Position numbers and translations under genes: made by a program. Shown one piece after another: positions 41,848-49,683 of a stretch of DNA of 58,508 nt; the first letter of the stretch is position 1, and the number at the start of each line of letters is the position of its first letter. Origin of the DNA: Methanomassiliicoccaceae archaeon (GTDB taxonomy: Archaea > Thermoplasmatota > Thermoplasmata > Methanomassiliicoccales > Methanomethylophilaceae); contig JAEEJP010000122.1 in the NCBI GenBank assembly GCA_016281925.1, positions 1-58,508 of the forward strand. Reading direction: 5' to 3'. The notes under the pieces are model-generated. The model worked only from the letters and a program-made list of their open reading frames with translations, searched no databases and was not told the origin of the DNA.

Positions 41848-43383
41848 GTGAGGCTCTCCGAAATCCTGTCCAATCCCGTCAGACTGAGGATAGTGCAGCA
41901 TCTCCAGCTGTATGGGGACGCGACCGCCAAACAGATATCAGAAAGTCTCGGAGACATCCCTGTCCCCACGCTCTACCGCCATATCGGCCGTCTGGTCGAG
42001 GAGGGGATACTGCGCGTCAAAGAAGTGAGAAAGGTCAGAGGCAGCGTCGAGAGGCTGCTGGCTCTGAATCTGGAAAGGTGGTCCGCCGAGACCGGGGACA
42101 TCGCCGACGCTTCCTATCAGTTCCTCATGTCTCTGTACGGCAGATTCGAGCGGTATTCCGGGGATGATCCGGTCAGGGACAGGCTCTGTCTCAGGACCTG
42201 CATGCTCCGGCTGTCTGACGAGAGATTCGATGCATTCCTGGGGGAATACGCCGCCCTGCTGGGCAGATATCTCGGATCCCAGGACGGGGAAAGGCTGAGG
42301 AGCGTCTCATTCATTTCGGCGCCTGCGGAGGATGATGAGGATGTCAGCGAACGAGGAAAAGGTTACTGTGCCCGGCGCCGCATCGCTGGGCGCGACGATT
42401 GCGTACGGGAGCAAAGAGGGGAAGAGCCCGGCAGTCGTGATAATCATGGGCACCGGCAAGCTGGACCGCGACGGGAACGGCCCCGGAAGCAGGATGAACA
42501 TATACCGCGATCTTTCGGATCTTTTCGTGGAAGAGGGATTCGTCACCATCCGCTACGACAAGCGGGGGACGCACGCCTCGTCCGGGGATTTCAGCAGCGC
42601 CGGCCTGAGCGATTTCGTGGGCGACGCCGTTTCCGTGACCGAATACGTCAAGGCCCTTCCGTACGTGGATGCCGGCAGAGTCATAGTGTGCGGCCATTCG
42701 GAAGGGGCGATGATCGCGACGCTGCTGTCCCAGAAGGAGGATGTCGCCGGCCTCATGCTTCTCGGAGGGGCTGCGACATGTCTGAAGGACGCCCTCCGCT
42801 ATCAGAGCAGGCTGGCCGGCGAGCAGTCCGAAGAGAGGAAGGGTATCGTCGGCGCGATTCTCCGCCGGGCGGCATCCAAAGAGAAGACGGACGCCAGGCA
42901 GGACGAGCTGTTCGTAAGGTGCCTGAGCACCGAAGAGGATACCATACGCTTCCAGGGCGTGAAGATGAGCGCCAAGTGGATCAGGGAGCATCTGTCCTAC
43001 ACATCGGAAGATTACGCGGGGATGCTGAGGGCCTTCGGAAAGCCCATGCTTGCGATCACCGGCACCGCCGACCTTTCCGCGGACTTCCGTTCTTTAGAGT
43101 CGATCAGAGATGTCCCGTCAGCGACATGCTATGCCCCGGAAGGCGTGAACCACATCCTCAGGGAGATCGACGACGACAACAGCATCATGAAGGTCAGGAA
43201 GCAGTACCTCAGGCTGTCGGCAAGGCCGATCCATCAGGGGACAAAGGAAACCATGGGCCGGTGGCTGTCCCAGTTCCTGGATCGATCCCGGGGCCCGGAG
43301 CAGTTCGTCGATCCGGCGGGGCCATGCCGCCCGCGGCGGTTCGGGAAATCAATCGAAGAGAAGAAAAGAGGCGAATTTTATAA
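41848..43383 (+). CDS. ArsR/HTH_20-type transcriptional regulator (frame runs on past its natural end)
   Basis: The first about 165 residues are a regulator: RLSEILSNPVRLRIVQHLQ, winged helix ATAKQISESLGDIPVPTLYRHIGRLVEEG, then a helical sensor region ending SVSFISAPAEDDED near 42345. Beyond that the frame stays open to 43383 in an arginine-rich, shadow-like stretch overlapping the hydrolase. In the third frame a TGA at 42333-42335 sits exactly at the hydrolase start, where the regulator would be expected to stop, so a one-base shift near the 3' end is likely. Start GTG 41848 (GGTG six nt upstream) or GTG 41839. TATA-like TATATACTA lies upstream. Confidence 0.7.
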   Translation: MRLSEILSNPVRLRIVQHLQLYGDATAKQISESLGDIPVPTLYRHIGRLVEEGILRVKEVRKVRGSVERLLALNLERWSAETGDIADASYQFLMSLYGRFERYSGDDPVRDRLCLRTCMLRLSDERFDAFLGEYAALLGRYLGSQDGERLRSVSFISAPAEDDEDVSERGKGYCARRRIAGRDDCVREQRGEEPGSRDNHGHRQAGPRRERPRKQDEHIPRSFGSFRGRGIRHHPLRQAGDARLVRGFQQRRPERFRGRRRFRDRIRQGPSVRGCRQSHSVRPFGRGDDRDAAVPEGGCRRPHASRRGCDMSEGRPPLSEQAGRRAVRREEGYRRRDSPPGGIQREDGRQAGRAVRKVPEHRRGYHTLPGREDERQVDQGASVLHIGRLRGDAEGLRKAHACDHRHRRPFRGLPFFRVDQRCPVSDMLCPGRREPHPQGDRRRQQHHEGQEAVPQAVGKADPSGDKGNHGPVAVPVPGSIPGPGAVRRSGGAMPPAAVREINRREEKRRIL

Positions 43384-43696
43384 GAACGCATCGAGTACAG
43401 CATTCGGACAGACAAAGGAGCCCTCTGACGATGGAACCCACGATGGAAGAGAAATTGAATGCATGCATACGGCTGTGCGAGGAAGGCGACCCGGAGATGT
43501 GCGCATTCCTCGGGAAAGAGTTCTATTACGGCATGAACGTGCCGCAGGATCTCGGCCGCGCTTTGCGCTATCTGGCAGTCGCCTCGGAGCACGGAGATGC
43601 CATCTCGCAGTTTACTCTGGGCTTCATGTACTGGTCCGGCAGAGGGACCGAACCGGACCTCGACGAGGCGCTCAGACTGTTTCTTCTCTCGGCTGA
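42341..43696 (+). CDS. Alpha/beta hydrolase (3' end uncertain)
   Basis: Alpha/beta-hydrolase fold: PAVVIIMGTGKLDRDGNG near the N-terminus, RYDKRGTHASSGDF, nucleophile elbow VCGHSEGAMIAT, acid region ITGTADLSADFR and late His in PEGVNHILRE. Resembles secreted or cytoplasmic esterase/peptidase-like proteins. ATG 42341 has GGAGG nine nt upstream. Conserved sequence ends near SQFLDRSR (about 43285); the frame then continues into the Sel1 gene region to 43696, so the annotated tail is doubtful. Adjacent regulator probably controls it. Confidence 0.8.
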   Translation: MSANEEKVTVPGAASLGATIAYGSKEGKSPAVVIIMGTGKLDRDGNGPGSRMNIYRDLSDLFVEEGFVTIRYDKRGTHASSGDFSSAGLSDFVGDAVSVTEYVKALPYVDAGRVIVCGHSEGAMIATLLSQKEDVAGLMLLGGAATCLKDALRYQSRLAGEQSEERKGIVGAILRRAASKEKTDARQDELFVRCLSTEEDTIRFQGVKMSAKWIREHLSYTSEDYAGMLRAFGKPMLAITGTADLSADFRSLESIRDVPSATCYAPEGVNHILREIDDDNSIMKVRKQYLRLSARPIHQGTKETMGRWLSQFLDRSRGPEQFVDPAGPCRPRRFGKSIEEKKRGEFYKNASSTAFGQTKEPSDDGTHDGREIECMHTAVRGRRPGDVRIPRERVLLRHERAAGSRPRFALSGSRLGARRCHLAVYSGLHVLVRQRDRTGPRRGAQTVSSLG

Positions 43697-43850
43697 GCAG
43701 GGCGTCCCGGAGGCTATGTACAACGTCGCGAAGATCCTTCTGGCAAAGGATTTCGAAAAGAACAAGGACGAGGCCGTCAGATGGCTCAAGCGCTCCGCGA
43801 ATGCCGGATATGACACGGCCTACGATATGCTCTCTGATCTGGACGGATGA
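43431..43850 (+). CDS. Sel1-repeat protein
   Basis: 139 residues made of Sel1-like TPR repeats (EGDPEMCAFLGKEFYYG, ALRYLAVASEHGDAISQFTL, GFMYWSGRGTEPDLDEALRL, EAVRWLKRSANAGYDTAYDM). No signal peptide, so cytoplasmic; likely a protein-protein adaptor. A TATA-like ATTTTATAA at about 43374-43382 suggests its own promoter. It lies inside the doubtful tail of the hydrolase frame, which further argues against that tail. Confidence 0.8.
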   Translation: MEPTMEEKLNACIRLCEEGDPEMCAFLGKEFYYGMNVPQDLGRALRYLAVASEHGDAISQFTLGFMYWSGRGTEPDLDEALRLFLLSAEQGVPEAMYNVAKILLAKDFEKNKDEAVRWLKRSANAGYDTAYDMLSDLDG

Positions 43851-43982
43851 CGCGTCGCATTCTGCTGCGCTGTCCCGGTCTCGCCGGGCTTCTCCGCGGC
43901 GGAGTAAGTAAAAATCCATGGCTTTCGCAGAGGTCAGGTTCATGGGGGCCGTTCTGAGAAAGAGGGGCAGGGCCTGAGCGAG

Positions 43983-44555
43983 TCAGGATCCGCCCTGGCA
44001 TCTCTTTATGATCTTCGCGGGGTTCCCGGCGACAACCGTCCCGGGCGGGACGTCTTTGGTCACCACCGATCCGGCGCCGACCACGGAGCCGTCCCCTATG
44101 GTGACTCCCGGCACTACGGTGACGTTCGCGCACAGCCAGACGTCGTTACCTATGCGAATCGGGCAGCCCTAGACCTTCCTGTCCCTCGTGTCCATCGGGT
44201 CGATGGGATGCACCGCGGTCACTATGGGGCAGTCCGGGCCTATCATCGTGTTGTCGCCGACCGAGATCTCCGCGGTGTCCAGGAAGGTGCAGTTGTAGTT
44301 GACCAGGACGTTTTTGCCAAGCTTTATGTTGAAGCCCAGGTCGCATCTGAACGGGGCCAGCACTCTCGTCCTTTCCTGGAGCCCGGCGCCGATCAGGGAC
44401 TCCATGATCCTGTCCCTTTCCTCGAGGCCGGTCTGGGGGGAGTTGAAGAGGGACAGCTTCTCCGCGCACGCCAGCAGGGCGCGGTTGTAGCCGTCGATGT
44501 CCCGGTCGCAGATTCCGACCCATCCTTCCTTCAGGCGCCGCATCCAGTCTTCCAT
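43983..44555 (-). CDS. Hexapeptide-repeat O-acetyltransferase with in-frame TAG (candidate pyrrolysine codon)
   Basis: Maltose/galactoside O-acetyltransferase type: N-terminal helical region, then left-handed beta-helix repeats ([34 protein letters not shown]). At codon 129 the frame meets TAG (44169-44171) between DRKV and [16 protein letters not shown], and the rest of the fold continues in the same frame to [14 protein letters not shown] and TGA. The total of 190 codons is the normal length. The TAG takes the place of a Tyr/Phe common in this family (E-Y-G-x-P). ATG 44555 fits a leaderless start: TTTTATAC lies 22 nt upstream. Either UAG is decoded or this is a fresh pseudogene. Confidence 0.8.
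44169..44171 (-). other. In-frame TAG codon in the acetyltransferase gene
   Basis: Single TAG at codon 129. Coding continuity is clear on both sides with no frame change. A Tyr TAC to TAG change would explain it if not decoded; decoding as pyrrolysine is possible in Methanomassiliicoccales. Confidence 0.85.
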
Positions 44556-44852
44556 GCGCCTTCCATAGGTTCGGCGGTATAAAACCGGCTTGGAGGGACT
44601 GCGGGTTTTAGCGTCTGCGGCGATCCTGTTTCGTACCTGAGGGATGGCGGTACGAAATGGCAGGGCCAAGAGCTAAGGTCTTCAGTTCACGAACGAAGGG
44701 CGTGACAATCTCCAGCGGATGCGGCCTCGTCATGGACGGCCCTCCCGGAGCCTGGCGAGTGCTTCCTCAGAAGGCAGCCGACGGCCTTCGGTAAGCGATG
44801 CGATGTTTTATGCAAACCTATATCGTACGGTTGAGTCCTGCAGAGAGTCATC
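44556..44852. other. Intergenic region between acetyltransferase and GNAT genes
   Basis: About 300 nt. The left edge holds the acetyltransferase TATA box (44577-44584, minus strand). The right part should hold the GNAT promoter (TTTTATG near 44804-44812). I see no gene or RNA in the remainder. Confidence 0.4.
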
Positions 44853-45371
44853 ATGACGATTGTTCTGGAGCCGTTGGAAGAGGCCGACCGCGAGCGGTTC
44901 ATAAGGGACAACCAGGAAGCCTTCAGATACGGCGCCACCGAGGAGTTTGGCCCCAGGGACGACCACTTCGAGGAGCCTGGCGAGATAATCTCGAGGGAGA
45001 CCATCGAGAGGTCCATCGACGGCGGGGCGGCATACAGGATCATGAAAGACGGGAGGCCCGTCGGCGGCGCCATAGTGTCCGTGACCGGCGACAGAGGCGA
45101 CCTGCAGATCCTGTTCGTCTCCCCCGAGGAGCACAGCAAGGGCATCGGGTACGAGGCATGGCGCGCCATCGAGCGGGCGTACCCTCAGGTGAGGGTGTGG
45201 GAGACCTGCACCCCCTTTTTCGAGAAGCGGAACATACACTTCTACGTGAACAGATGCGGCTTCCATATCACGGCGTTCTTCCACAGCCGCCATCGCGACC
45301 CGAACAGCCCGGACGATGAGGGCGAGATGTTCCGTTTCGAGAAGGTCATGTTCCGATGCGCGTCCATTTAG
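44853..45371 (+). CDS. GNAT-family acetyltransferase
   Basis: 172 residues. The acetyl-CoA region reads LQILFVSPEEHSKGIGYEAW, followed by late GNAT strands (VWETCTPFFEKRNIHFYVNRCGF) typical of small-molecule or protein acetyltransferases. Substrate unknown. It ends in TAG, with a second stop (TGA) 12 codons later. Its last 16 nt overlap a small ORF. Confidence 0.85.
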   Translation: MTIVLEPLEEADRERFIRDNQEAFRYGATEEFGPRDDHFEEPGEIISRETIERSIDGGAAYRIMKDGRPVGGAIVSVTGDRGDLQILFVSPEEHSKGIGYEAWRAIERAYPQVRVWETCTPFFEKRNIHFYVNRCGFHITAFFHSRHRDPNSPDDEGEMFRFEKVMFRCASI

Positions 45372-45541
45372 GTGAAGCGGACCAGGATGGCATCCCCGTC
45401 CGCCTCCTGACCGGAAAGGACCGTTCCGGCGCCGTGAATACCATCGCCGGCATGAGGCGCAGCGGAAGGGCCGTCCCCATGGAGCAGTACGTCAGGCTTC
45501 CGAAGGAATCCGGCGTTCCTGACAGCAAATCATGCACCTGA
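45356..45541 (+). CDS. Small ORF of unknown function
   Basis: 61 residues, overlapping the GNAT stop by 16 nt in another frame. Composition is protein-like (VRLLTGKDRSGAVNTIAGM, VPMEQYVRLPKESG) rather than a GC-rich shadow. No family recognised; possibly translationally coupled to the GNAT gene or a remnant. Confidence 0.35.
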   Translation: MRVHLGEADQDGIPVRLLTGKDRSGAVNTIAGMRRSGRAVPMEQYVRLPKESGVPDSKSCT

Positions 45542-45742
45542 ACTTCCAATCAAAGAGCCTTTCCCATGCGACTGGCCGGACGGAACTCCTGGGAGATCTG
45601 TCCATCCGCATTTCCGGACGCTATGCCGAGCTGCGCAGACCGTCTTGTCTACGGATTCTTATGCTGCAGATCTGCCTGGCAGGCTGCGTCACGCCAGTCT
45701 TCTGGACCGGCCGCTAGGGGAGCGATGAATGGATGCGTGCCA

Positions 45743-46324
45743 TCAGAGGCCGTTCAGGAACGATGGGGATCGCTCTTCCAGGAACTCCACCGTGCCGTCG
45801 CGGACGTCGTATATGGCACCGGCTACGATGACGTCGTGCCTTTCAGAGAGTTCTTCGGATATCAGGCGGACGCTGTTGAGGACGTTCAGCCTCGAAGCCT
45901 CCGCGGGATCCTTCTCGTCGCCGATGCAGGCGCGGATGCTGTTTATGATCTCTATGGAGTGCCCCTCATGCAATCCTTTCAGGGCCTCTGCTATGGCGCC
46001 GCAGCGGGTGTGGCCCATGACTACCACTACCCTCACTCCCATGTGTCCCACGGCGTACTCCAGGCTGCCGAGGGTGCACCCGTCGACGATGTTCCCGGCG
46101 GAGCGGATCACGAACAGGTCGCCGATCCCGGCGGAGAAGACCGCCTCCGGTATCACGCGGGAATCGGAGCAGGAGACGACGGCCGCGAAGGGACGCTGTC
46201 CCTCATCGGCGGCGCGGACCCTGGCCGTATGCGACACATCCCCCGAGAAAGCGCCGCTTCTCACGTATCTTTTGTTGCCCTCCTTCAGCGTCTCCATGAC
46301 GCGGTCCGGGTCGCACCGATCCAT
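45743..46324 (-). CDS. Beta-class carbonic anhydrase
   Basis: 193 residues from ATG 46324. Zinc ligands and dyad: CSDSRV (Cys, Asp-Arg) and GHTRCGA (His, Cys). Other family segments are FVIRSAGNIV and SLEYAVGHMGVRVVVVMGH. Interconverts CO2 and bicarbonate for anaplerosis or pH balance. A TATA-like tract (TTTTAATAATAG, about 46345-46357 on the minus strand) about 24 nt upstream supports a leaderless start at 46324 over an outer ATG at 46366. Confidence 0.9.
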   Translation of the reverse strand: MDRCDPDRVMETLKEGNKRYVRSGAFSGDVSHTARVRAADEGQRPFAAVVSCSDSRVIPEAVFSAGIGDLFVIRSAGNIVDGCTLGSLEYAVGHMGVRVVVVMGHTRCGAIAEALKGLHEGHSIEIINSIRACIGDEKDPAEASRLNVLNSVRLISEELSERHDVIVAGAIYDVRDGTVEFLEERSPSFLNGL

Positions 46325-46810
46325 GATCGGTCCTGAGGGCCCCTCTATTATTAAAACAGGCGGCATGACTTATCGGAGGGGAGGACGATTATCCGGTTCC
46401 GCGATGTGCGGGACGCCATCCATCGCTCCCTGCCGGGCGCACGACATCGAGGCGGCTTTGACAGACCTGCGATGAAAGTGTCCCTTGCGTCCAACGCATC
46501 GACATCTGGTAGCAGGGGACCATCGGCGTTGCCCTGCGCCAAAAATCCAGGGTCTATGACAAAGGAATATGGAGTCAGCGGTCAGTATAAGGAAGTGGTG
46601 GGCCCTGCCGAGTTGGCAAGTATGCCACCCAGCCTTCTTCACGTCGCATTTTACAGCTCCCTGATTTCCGTGGATAGAAACCGTTCGGGCACTGGAGAGG
46701 GACATCGAACGAATGTGTGGGCCACCACACGCATGGTGTGATATCCATCGCATCAGGTTCCGGTTTCGACGGTCCGGAGGCCTGTCTCTCTTCTCGAACG
46801 AGGTGACAAA
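46325..46810. other. Intergenic region holding the left boundary of the integrated element
   Basis: About 490 nt with no convincing gene. It contains the carbonic anhydrase promoter at the left, the left attachment repeat at 46595-46610, and a GTGTGG-N4-CCACAC inverted repeat near 46716-46731. The ribosome site AGGTGAC for the first element gene is at its right end. Confidence 0.5.
46595..46610 (+). repeat. Left attachment site copy (att)
   Basis: GTGGTGGGCCCTGCCG, identical over 16 bp and in the same orientation as 56719-56734, which is the 3' end of a tRNA gene. The next bases (AGTTGG versus GGTTCG) match in part. No tRNA surrounds this copy, so it is the displaced fragment created or carried by integration. 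Confidence 0.75.
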
Positions 46811-47203
46811 ATGCAACAGTCAGAATCCAACAAAAGCAACCCTAGCAAGGGTTCTAAGAGCAGGTCCCGTAGAGACACCGTACTGTCATTCAGAGAAGGC
46901 CATTTGTTCATGGCCCTCAGGATGGTGTCGCCCTTCGACAAGGACAGAGGAACGTATCTGGACTCAATTCCAAGAATTACGTTTCTTGTAGACGGGAAAT
47001 ACGTTAGAATGCCGGTGGACAAGAACCTACTGAGGAGGTTCGGCACGTTCATGGTTAAACTCAGCGATCTTCTGGAGGGGATAGACGTTCCTGAACAGGA
47101 GCTTGATTTCGAAGAAGCGAAGAGGGTCATCTCTGAATACAAGGGGAGATGTCCATCTCTTTCTTCATCGGAGGCTAATCATAACCTTACAGGAATCTCG
47201 TAA
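46811..47203 (+). CDS. Small basic protein of unknown function (element)
   Basis: 130 residues, start ATG 46811 behind AGGTGAC. Lys/Ser/Arg-rich N-terminus (residues 5-25), then a mixed region (FREGHLFMALRMVSPFDKD, RITFLVDGKYVRMPVDKN) and an acidic helix. Not recognised. Its place before rep suggests a plasmid control or DNA-binding role; inference only. Stops in TAA. Confidence 0.6.
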   Translation: MQQSESNKSNPSKGSKSRSRRDTVLSFREGHLFMALRMVSPFDKDRGTYLDSIPRITFLVDGKYVRMPVDKNLLRRFGTFMVKLSDLLEGIDVPEQELDFEEAKRVISEYKGRCPSLSSSEANHNLTGIS

Positions 47204-47223
47204 TCATTTTCCACCCATCTTAT

Positions 47224-47478
47224 CGTTCGACGGGTGCGGCGATCTAATCCCTGCGACGGCGGAGCCGGAGCAATCCTAGGAACCACCGACCTCGGGGGAT
47301 TCCCATGCTCGCATCCGACGGGAGCGAAGCGACCGTCGGCGCTTCGTGGCCGAGGCTTGCCGAGGACACGGGCGAGCGAGCCTAAAAAAGGCCGCGCGAC
47401 CGCCGCCTGGCGCAGCCCAGGCGGGCGCCGGCCGCCTTTCCAACGGCGCGTAGCGCCGCTTACCGCACCCGTCGAACG
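47224..47478 (+). ncRNA. Large structured GC-rich element (candidate RNA or replication origin)
   Basis: A perfect 16-bp inverted repeat, CGTTCGACGGGTGCGG (47224-47239) and its complement (47463-47478), closes a region of about 220 nt full of nested stems: CCTCGG/CCGAGG (47290-47295 with 47350-47355) around CCGACGG/CCGTCGG (47315-47321 with 47333-47339), CCGCCTGG/CCAGGCGG (47403-47410 with 47417-47424) inside GGCCG/CGGCC, and CGGCGC-GTA-GCGCCG (47444-47458). It ends 12 nt before the rep ATG. It could be a structured RNA, a leader, or a double-strand origin. No known family recognised. Confidence 0.6.
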
Positions 47479-47490
47479 CCCCCTAATTCT

Positions 47491-48507
47491 ATGTTCGATG
47501 TAGTTTCTTCCGATCTCAGGGTAGAGTCCCAGAGAGTCCATTCTGTTCAGAGGCGTTTCGAGTACTACGAGCGCCAGGGCCTCGCGGAGCAGGCCGCCCT
47601 TGCCGAGCACCCGGTGACTCGCTTCGTGAAGAATCTTCCTGTGGAGGACCCCAGGTATCCTGCCATAGAGTACCTTAGACTTGCGCAGCAGGTCGGGAGG
47701 GACGTATGGGACGTTTTCGACGAGGTTCAGGAAGGCAGGGGGGAGTTCTCAGGAAAGGACGGGGAGACGATTTCATTCGAGCCGAGGCCTCATGAGTTCG
47801 TCACATGGTCCATGCCCGCCCATGACCTGCATCGCCCTGACGAAAAGGGGTGCGGCTTCATACGTTCCCCCTCTGGATCCATCGTTTTCACCATGTGCCC
47901 GGATCACCCGGAGCACTTCATTAAGGGGAAGCGTCACCACTGCTGGTCGCTCCATTGTCCAAATTGCATGAACGACACGGCGCTCAAGCACGGTGTCATG
48001 ATCGAGAGGCAGCTCCTCGTGTACCAGAGGCTGAACGAGAAGCAGGGCGTCGGCGTCGGCCAGATAGGGCACTGGGTCGTGTCTCCCCCTCAGGAGCTTG
48101 CCAAGTGCATGATGCAGACCTATGAGGACTTCGATACCCTTCAGAGGTACGTGGATGACACTATCATGTCGATAGGCGGCAAGGCGGGGATGACGGTGTT
48201 CCACCCCTGGCGCCAGAGGGAGGACTTCTGGGAGCTGTCCCCCCATTTCCACGTGCTCTGCTACGGATTCCTAAAGACCAAGAAGTTCCTGAAAGAGAAC
48301 CCCGGCTGGATCATAAAGAAAGTCCATCCCAGGGAGCGCATCAGGAGCATCCGCCACACTGCGGCTTATCTTTCAACGCACATGGGCCTCGGGCTGGTCG
48401 AACGCGACCCCGGTGACGTGGACTGGGACCTGGACCTCCTGGACCACATGGTCCCGGGGATTAAATCCCCCGGAGCCGGGTTCTCTGAAAGGGATTATGA
48501 AGACTAG
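47491..48507 (+). CDS. HUH-type rolling-circle replication initiator (Rep), N-terminal part up to TAG
   Basis: 338 residues before a TAG. The HUH metal motif is SPHFHVLCYG; the catalytic Tyr is in IRHTAAYLSTHMG. A zinc-like cluster HHCWSLHCPNC precedes them. Nicks the plasmid origin to start rolling-circle replication. The TAG at 48505-48507 follows ERDYED, and the next ORF continues in the same frame and contains the C-terminal Cys motif expected of archaeal Rep proteins, so the intended product is probably about 498 residues. Start ATG 47491 is just downstream of the structured block. Confidence 0.85.
   Translation: MFDVVSSDLRVESQRVHSVQRRFEYYERQGLAEQAALAEHPVTRFVKNLPVEDPRYPAIEYLRLAQQVGRDVWDVFDEVQEGRGEFSGKDGETISFEPRPHEFVTWSMPAHDLHRPDEKGCGFIRSPSGSIVFTMCPDHPEHFIKGKRHHCWSLHCPNCMNDTALKHGVMIERQLLVYQRLNEKQGVGVGQIGHWVVSPPQELAKCMMQTYEDFDTLQRYVDDTIMSIGGKAGMTVFHPWRQREDFWELSPHFHVLCYGFLKTKKFLKENPGWIIKKVHPRERIRSIRHTAAYLSTHMGLGLVERDPGDVDWDLDLLDHMVPGIKSPGAGFSERDYED
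48505..48507 (+). other. In-frame TAG codon within the Rep gene
   Basis: Codon 339 of Rep. The following six codons lead directly into the ORF at 48526 without frame change. Confidence 0.75.
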
Positions 48508-48525
48508 TCCCATGGGAAGGGCAGG

Positions 48526-48987
48526 ATGTGCGGCCTTGTCGATGATATCGACTGGGAGAAGTGGACGGAGGGCCGCCTGTCCAAGGAGACCCGCGTACGC
48601 TACTGGGGCGGCGTCGCCCGCAACAGGATCCGCCTCGTCGGCATCCACCGTCAGTACAAGGTGCGCGTCTGCCGGGAGTGCGGGGTGCTCCTCAGGACAT
48701 ATGAGGGCGCTGGCGATTCAGTCGGCAGTTATGTTAGGTACATTCAGGACAATCCGGTGTTCGCGATGGCAGATTACTTCGAGCAGGTGAAGACGGTGTA
48801 TCTCAAATTCAAGGACAATCTGAAGAGCGAGAACCTTACTTTTTCAGACTTTGCTTCCATGATTCCTTTCGCGGTATCCACGCTCGAATTATCTCTTTTT
48901 AGCGGATGCGATTTAGTCATGGATGGGCCTTTTCAAGAGCCTGATGAGTTTTTTCTTAGAAAGCAGAGGGAAGCCTTTCAATGCTAA
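48526..48987 (+). CDS. C-terminal part of Rep downstream of the TAG
   Basis: 153 residues, in the same frame as Rep and separated from it only by TAG plus six codons. RVRYWGGVARNRIRLVG followed by VCRECGVLLRTYEG resembles the strand and CxxC region that follows the catalytic Tyr in haloarchaeal and related Rep proteins. The ATG at 48526 has GGGCAGG only 2 nt upstream, a poor ribosome site, so independent initiation is less likely than read-through. Stops in TAA. The 3' part is more AT-rich than the start. Confidence 0.7.
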   Translation: MCGLVDDIDWEKWTEGRLSKETRVRYWGGVARNRIRLVGIHRQYKVRVCRECGVLLRTYEGAGDSVGSYVRYIQDNPVFAMADYFEQVKTVYLKFKDNLKSENLTFSDFASMIPFAVSTLELSLFSGCDLVMDGPFQEPDEFFLRKQREAFQC

Positions 48988-49080
48988 TCGGAAATGCTGC
49001 TTGAGTTTCAACTAATCATATTTACGGCGTTTTTTTGGACAATGCATAGTTCTCTTATTATTTCGAATAGGTTCGGTTTT

Positions 49081-49683
49081 ATGGAAGGCGATTCGATAAG
49101 GTTTAAAAAAGCGATACGCAGACTCGCTCGTGATCACGAAAAGGCCTGCTCATTTCTTTAGAATTTGAAGAAGGTTACCGATTGCTTTTCTCGTTATCAT
49201 GAAAATCCTCCTTCTTAGGACAAAATATTCAATAATACATATTCTGAGGATTTTGCTCGTTATTATCATGATACTTACTTACAAAAACCTCCAGAGGTCG
49301 TATTCAGGTATATTTCGGAATTGCAGTACATTGTCGATTCAATCGATTCCACGGGGATGATGTACCGCAGGGCAACATGTCTAACCATGGATCCGAAGGA
49401 GGTCGACATACGTAAATGGATTAAAGAAAGCCGTGAGAAATTCTCTGGGAGAGATTTTGAAGTATTCAAAAAAGAAATCATGTCTTCTACTGAAATATCT
49501 GAATTTGATAGGATAAAAGCTTGTAAGAATCTCGATGGTTTTGGCAGTTTTCTTGGTAATCTTAGGGAAAATGTCCACATATGTTGTTATTCAGAGGACT
49601 TTTTCTCAGGGTTGAAAAATGGTGAACGTTGGGTAAAAAGTAATTATAACTCTAACTCCCGGTTTTTTTGGAATACGGAATAA
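49081..49683 (+). pseudogene. Unknown AT-rich ORF with two in-frame TAG codons, 3' end cut by an IS
   Basis: From ATG 49081 the frame runs 200 codons with no TAA or TGA until 49683, but with TAG at 49159-49161 (codon 27) and 49216-49218 (codon 46). It reads as one soluble charged protein (SIRFKKAIRRLARDHEKACS, NTYSEDFARYYHDTYLQK, KWIKESREKFSGRDFEVF). A TATA-like CTTATTATT at 49053-49061 suits a leaderless start at 49081. The last ten codons belong to the insertion sequence, so the original end is lost. Not recognised. It could be a gene with pyrrolysine codons or a decayed gene; the lack of other stops favours the former. Confidence 0.55.

Noticed and set aside
46406-46741. 111-codon plus-strand frame across the left attachment site
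   Set aside because: No ribosome site, no protein-like pattern, and it spans the element boundary.
47224-47478. RNase P or SRP RNA
   Set aside because: The conserved sequence blocks of those RNAs are not seen, and the position directly before rep inside a mobile element argues against a housekeeping RNA.
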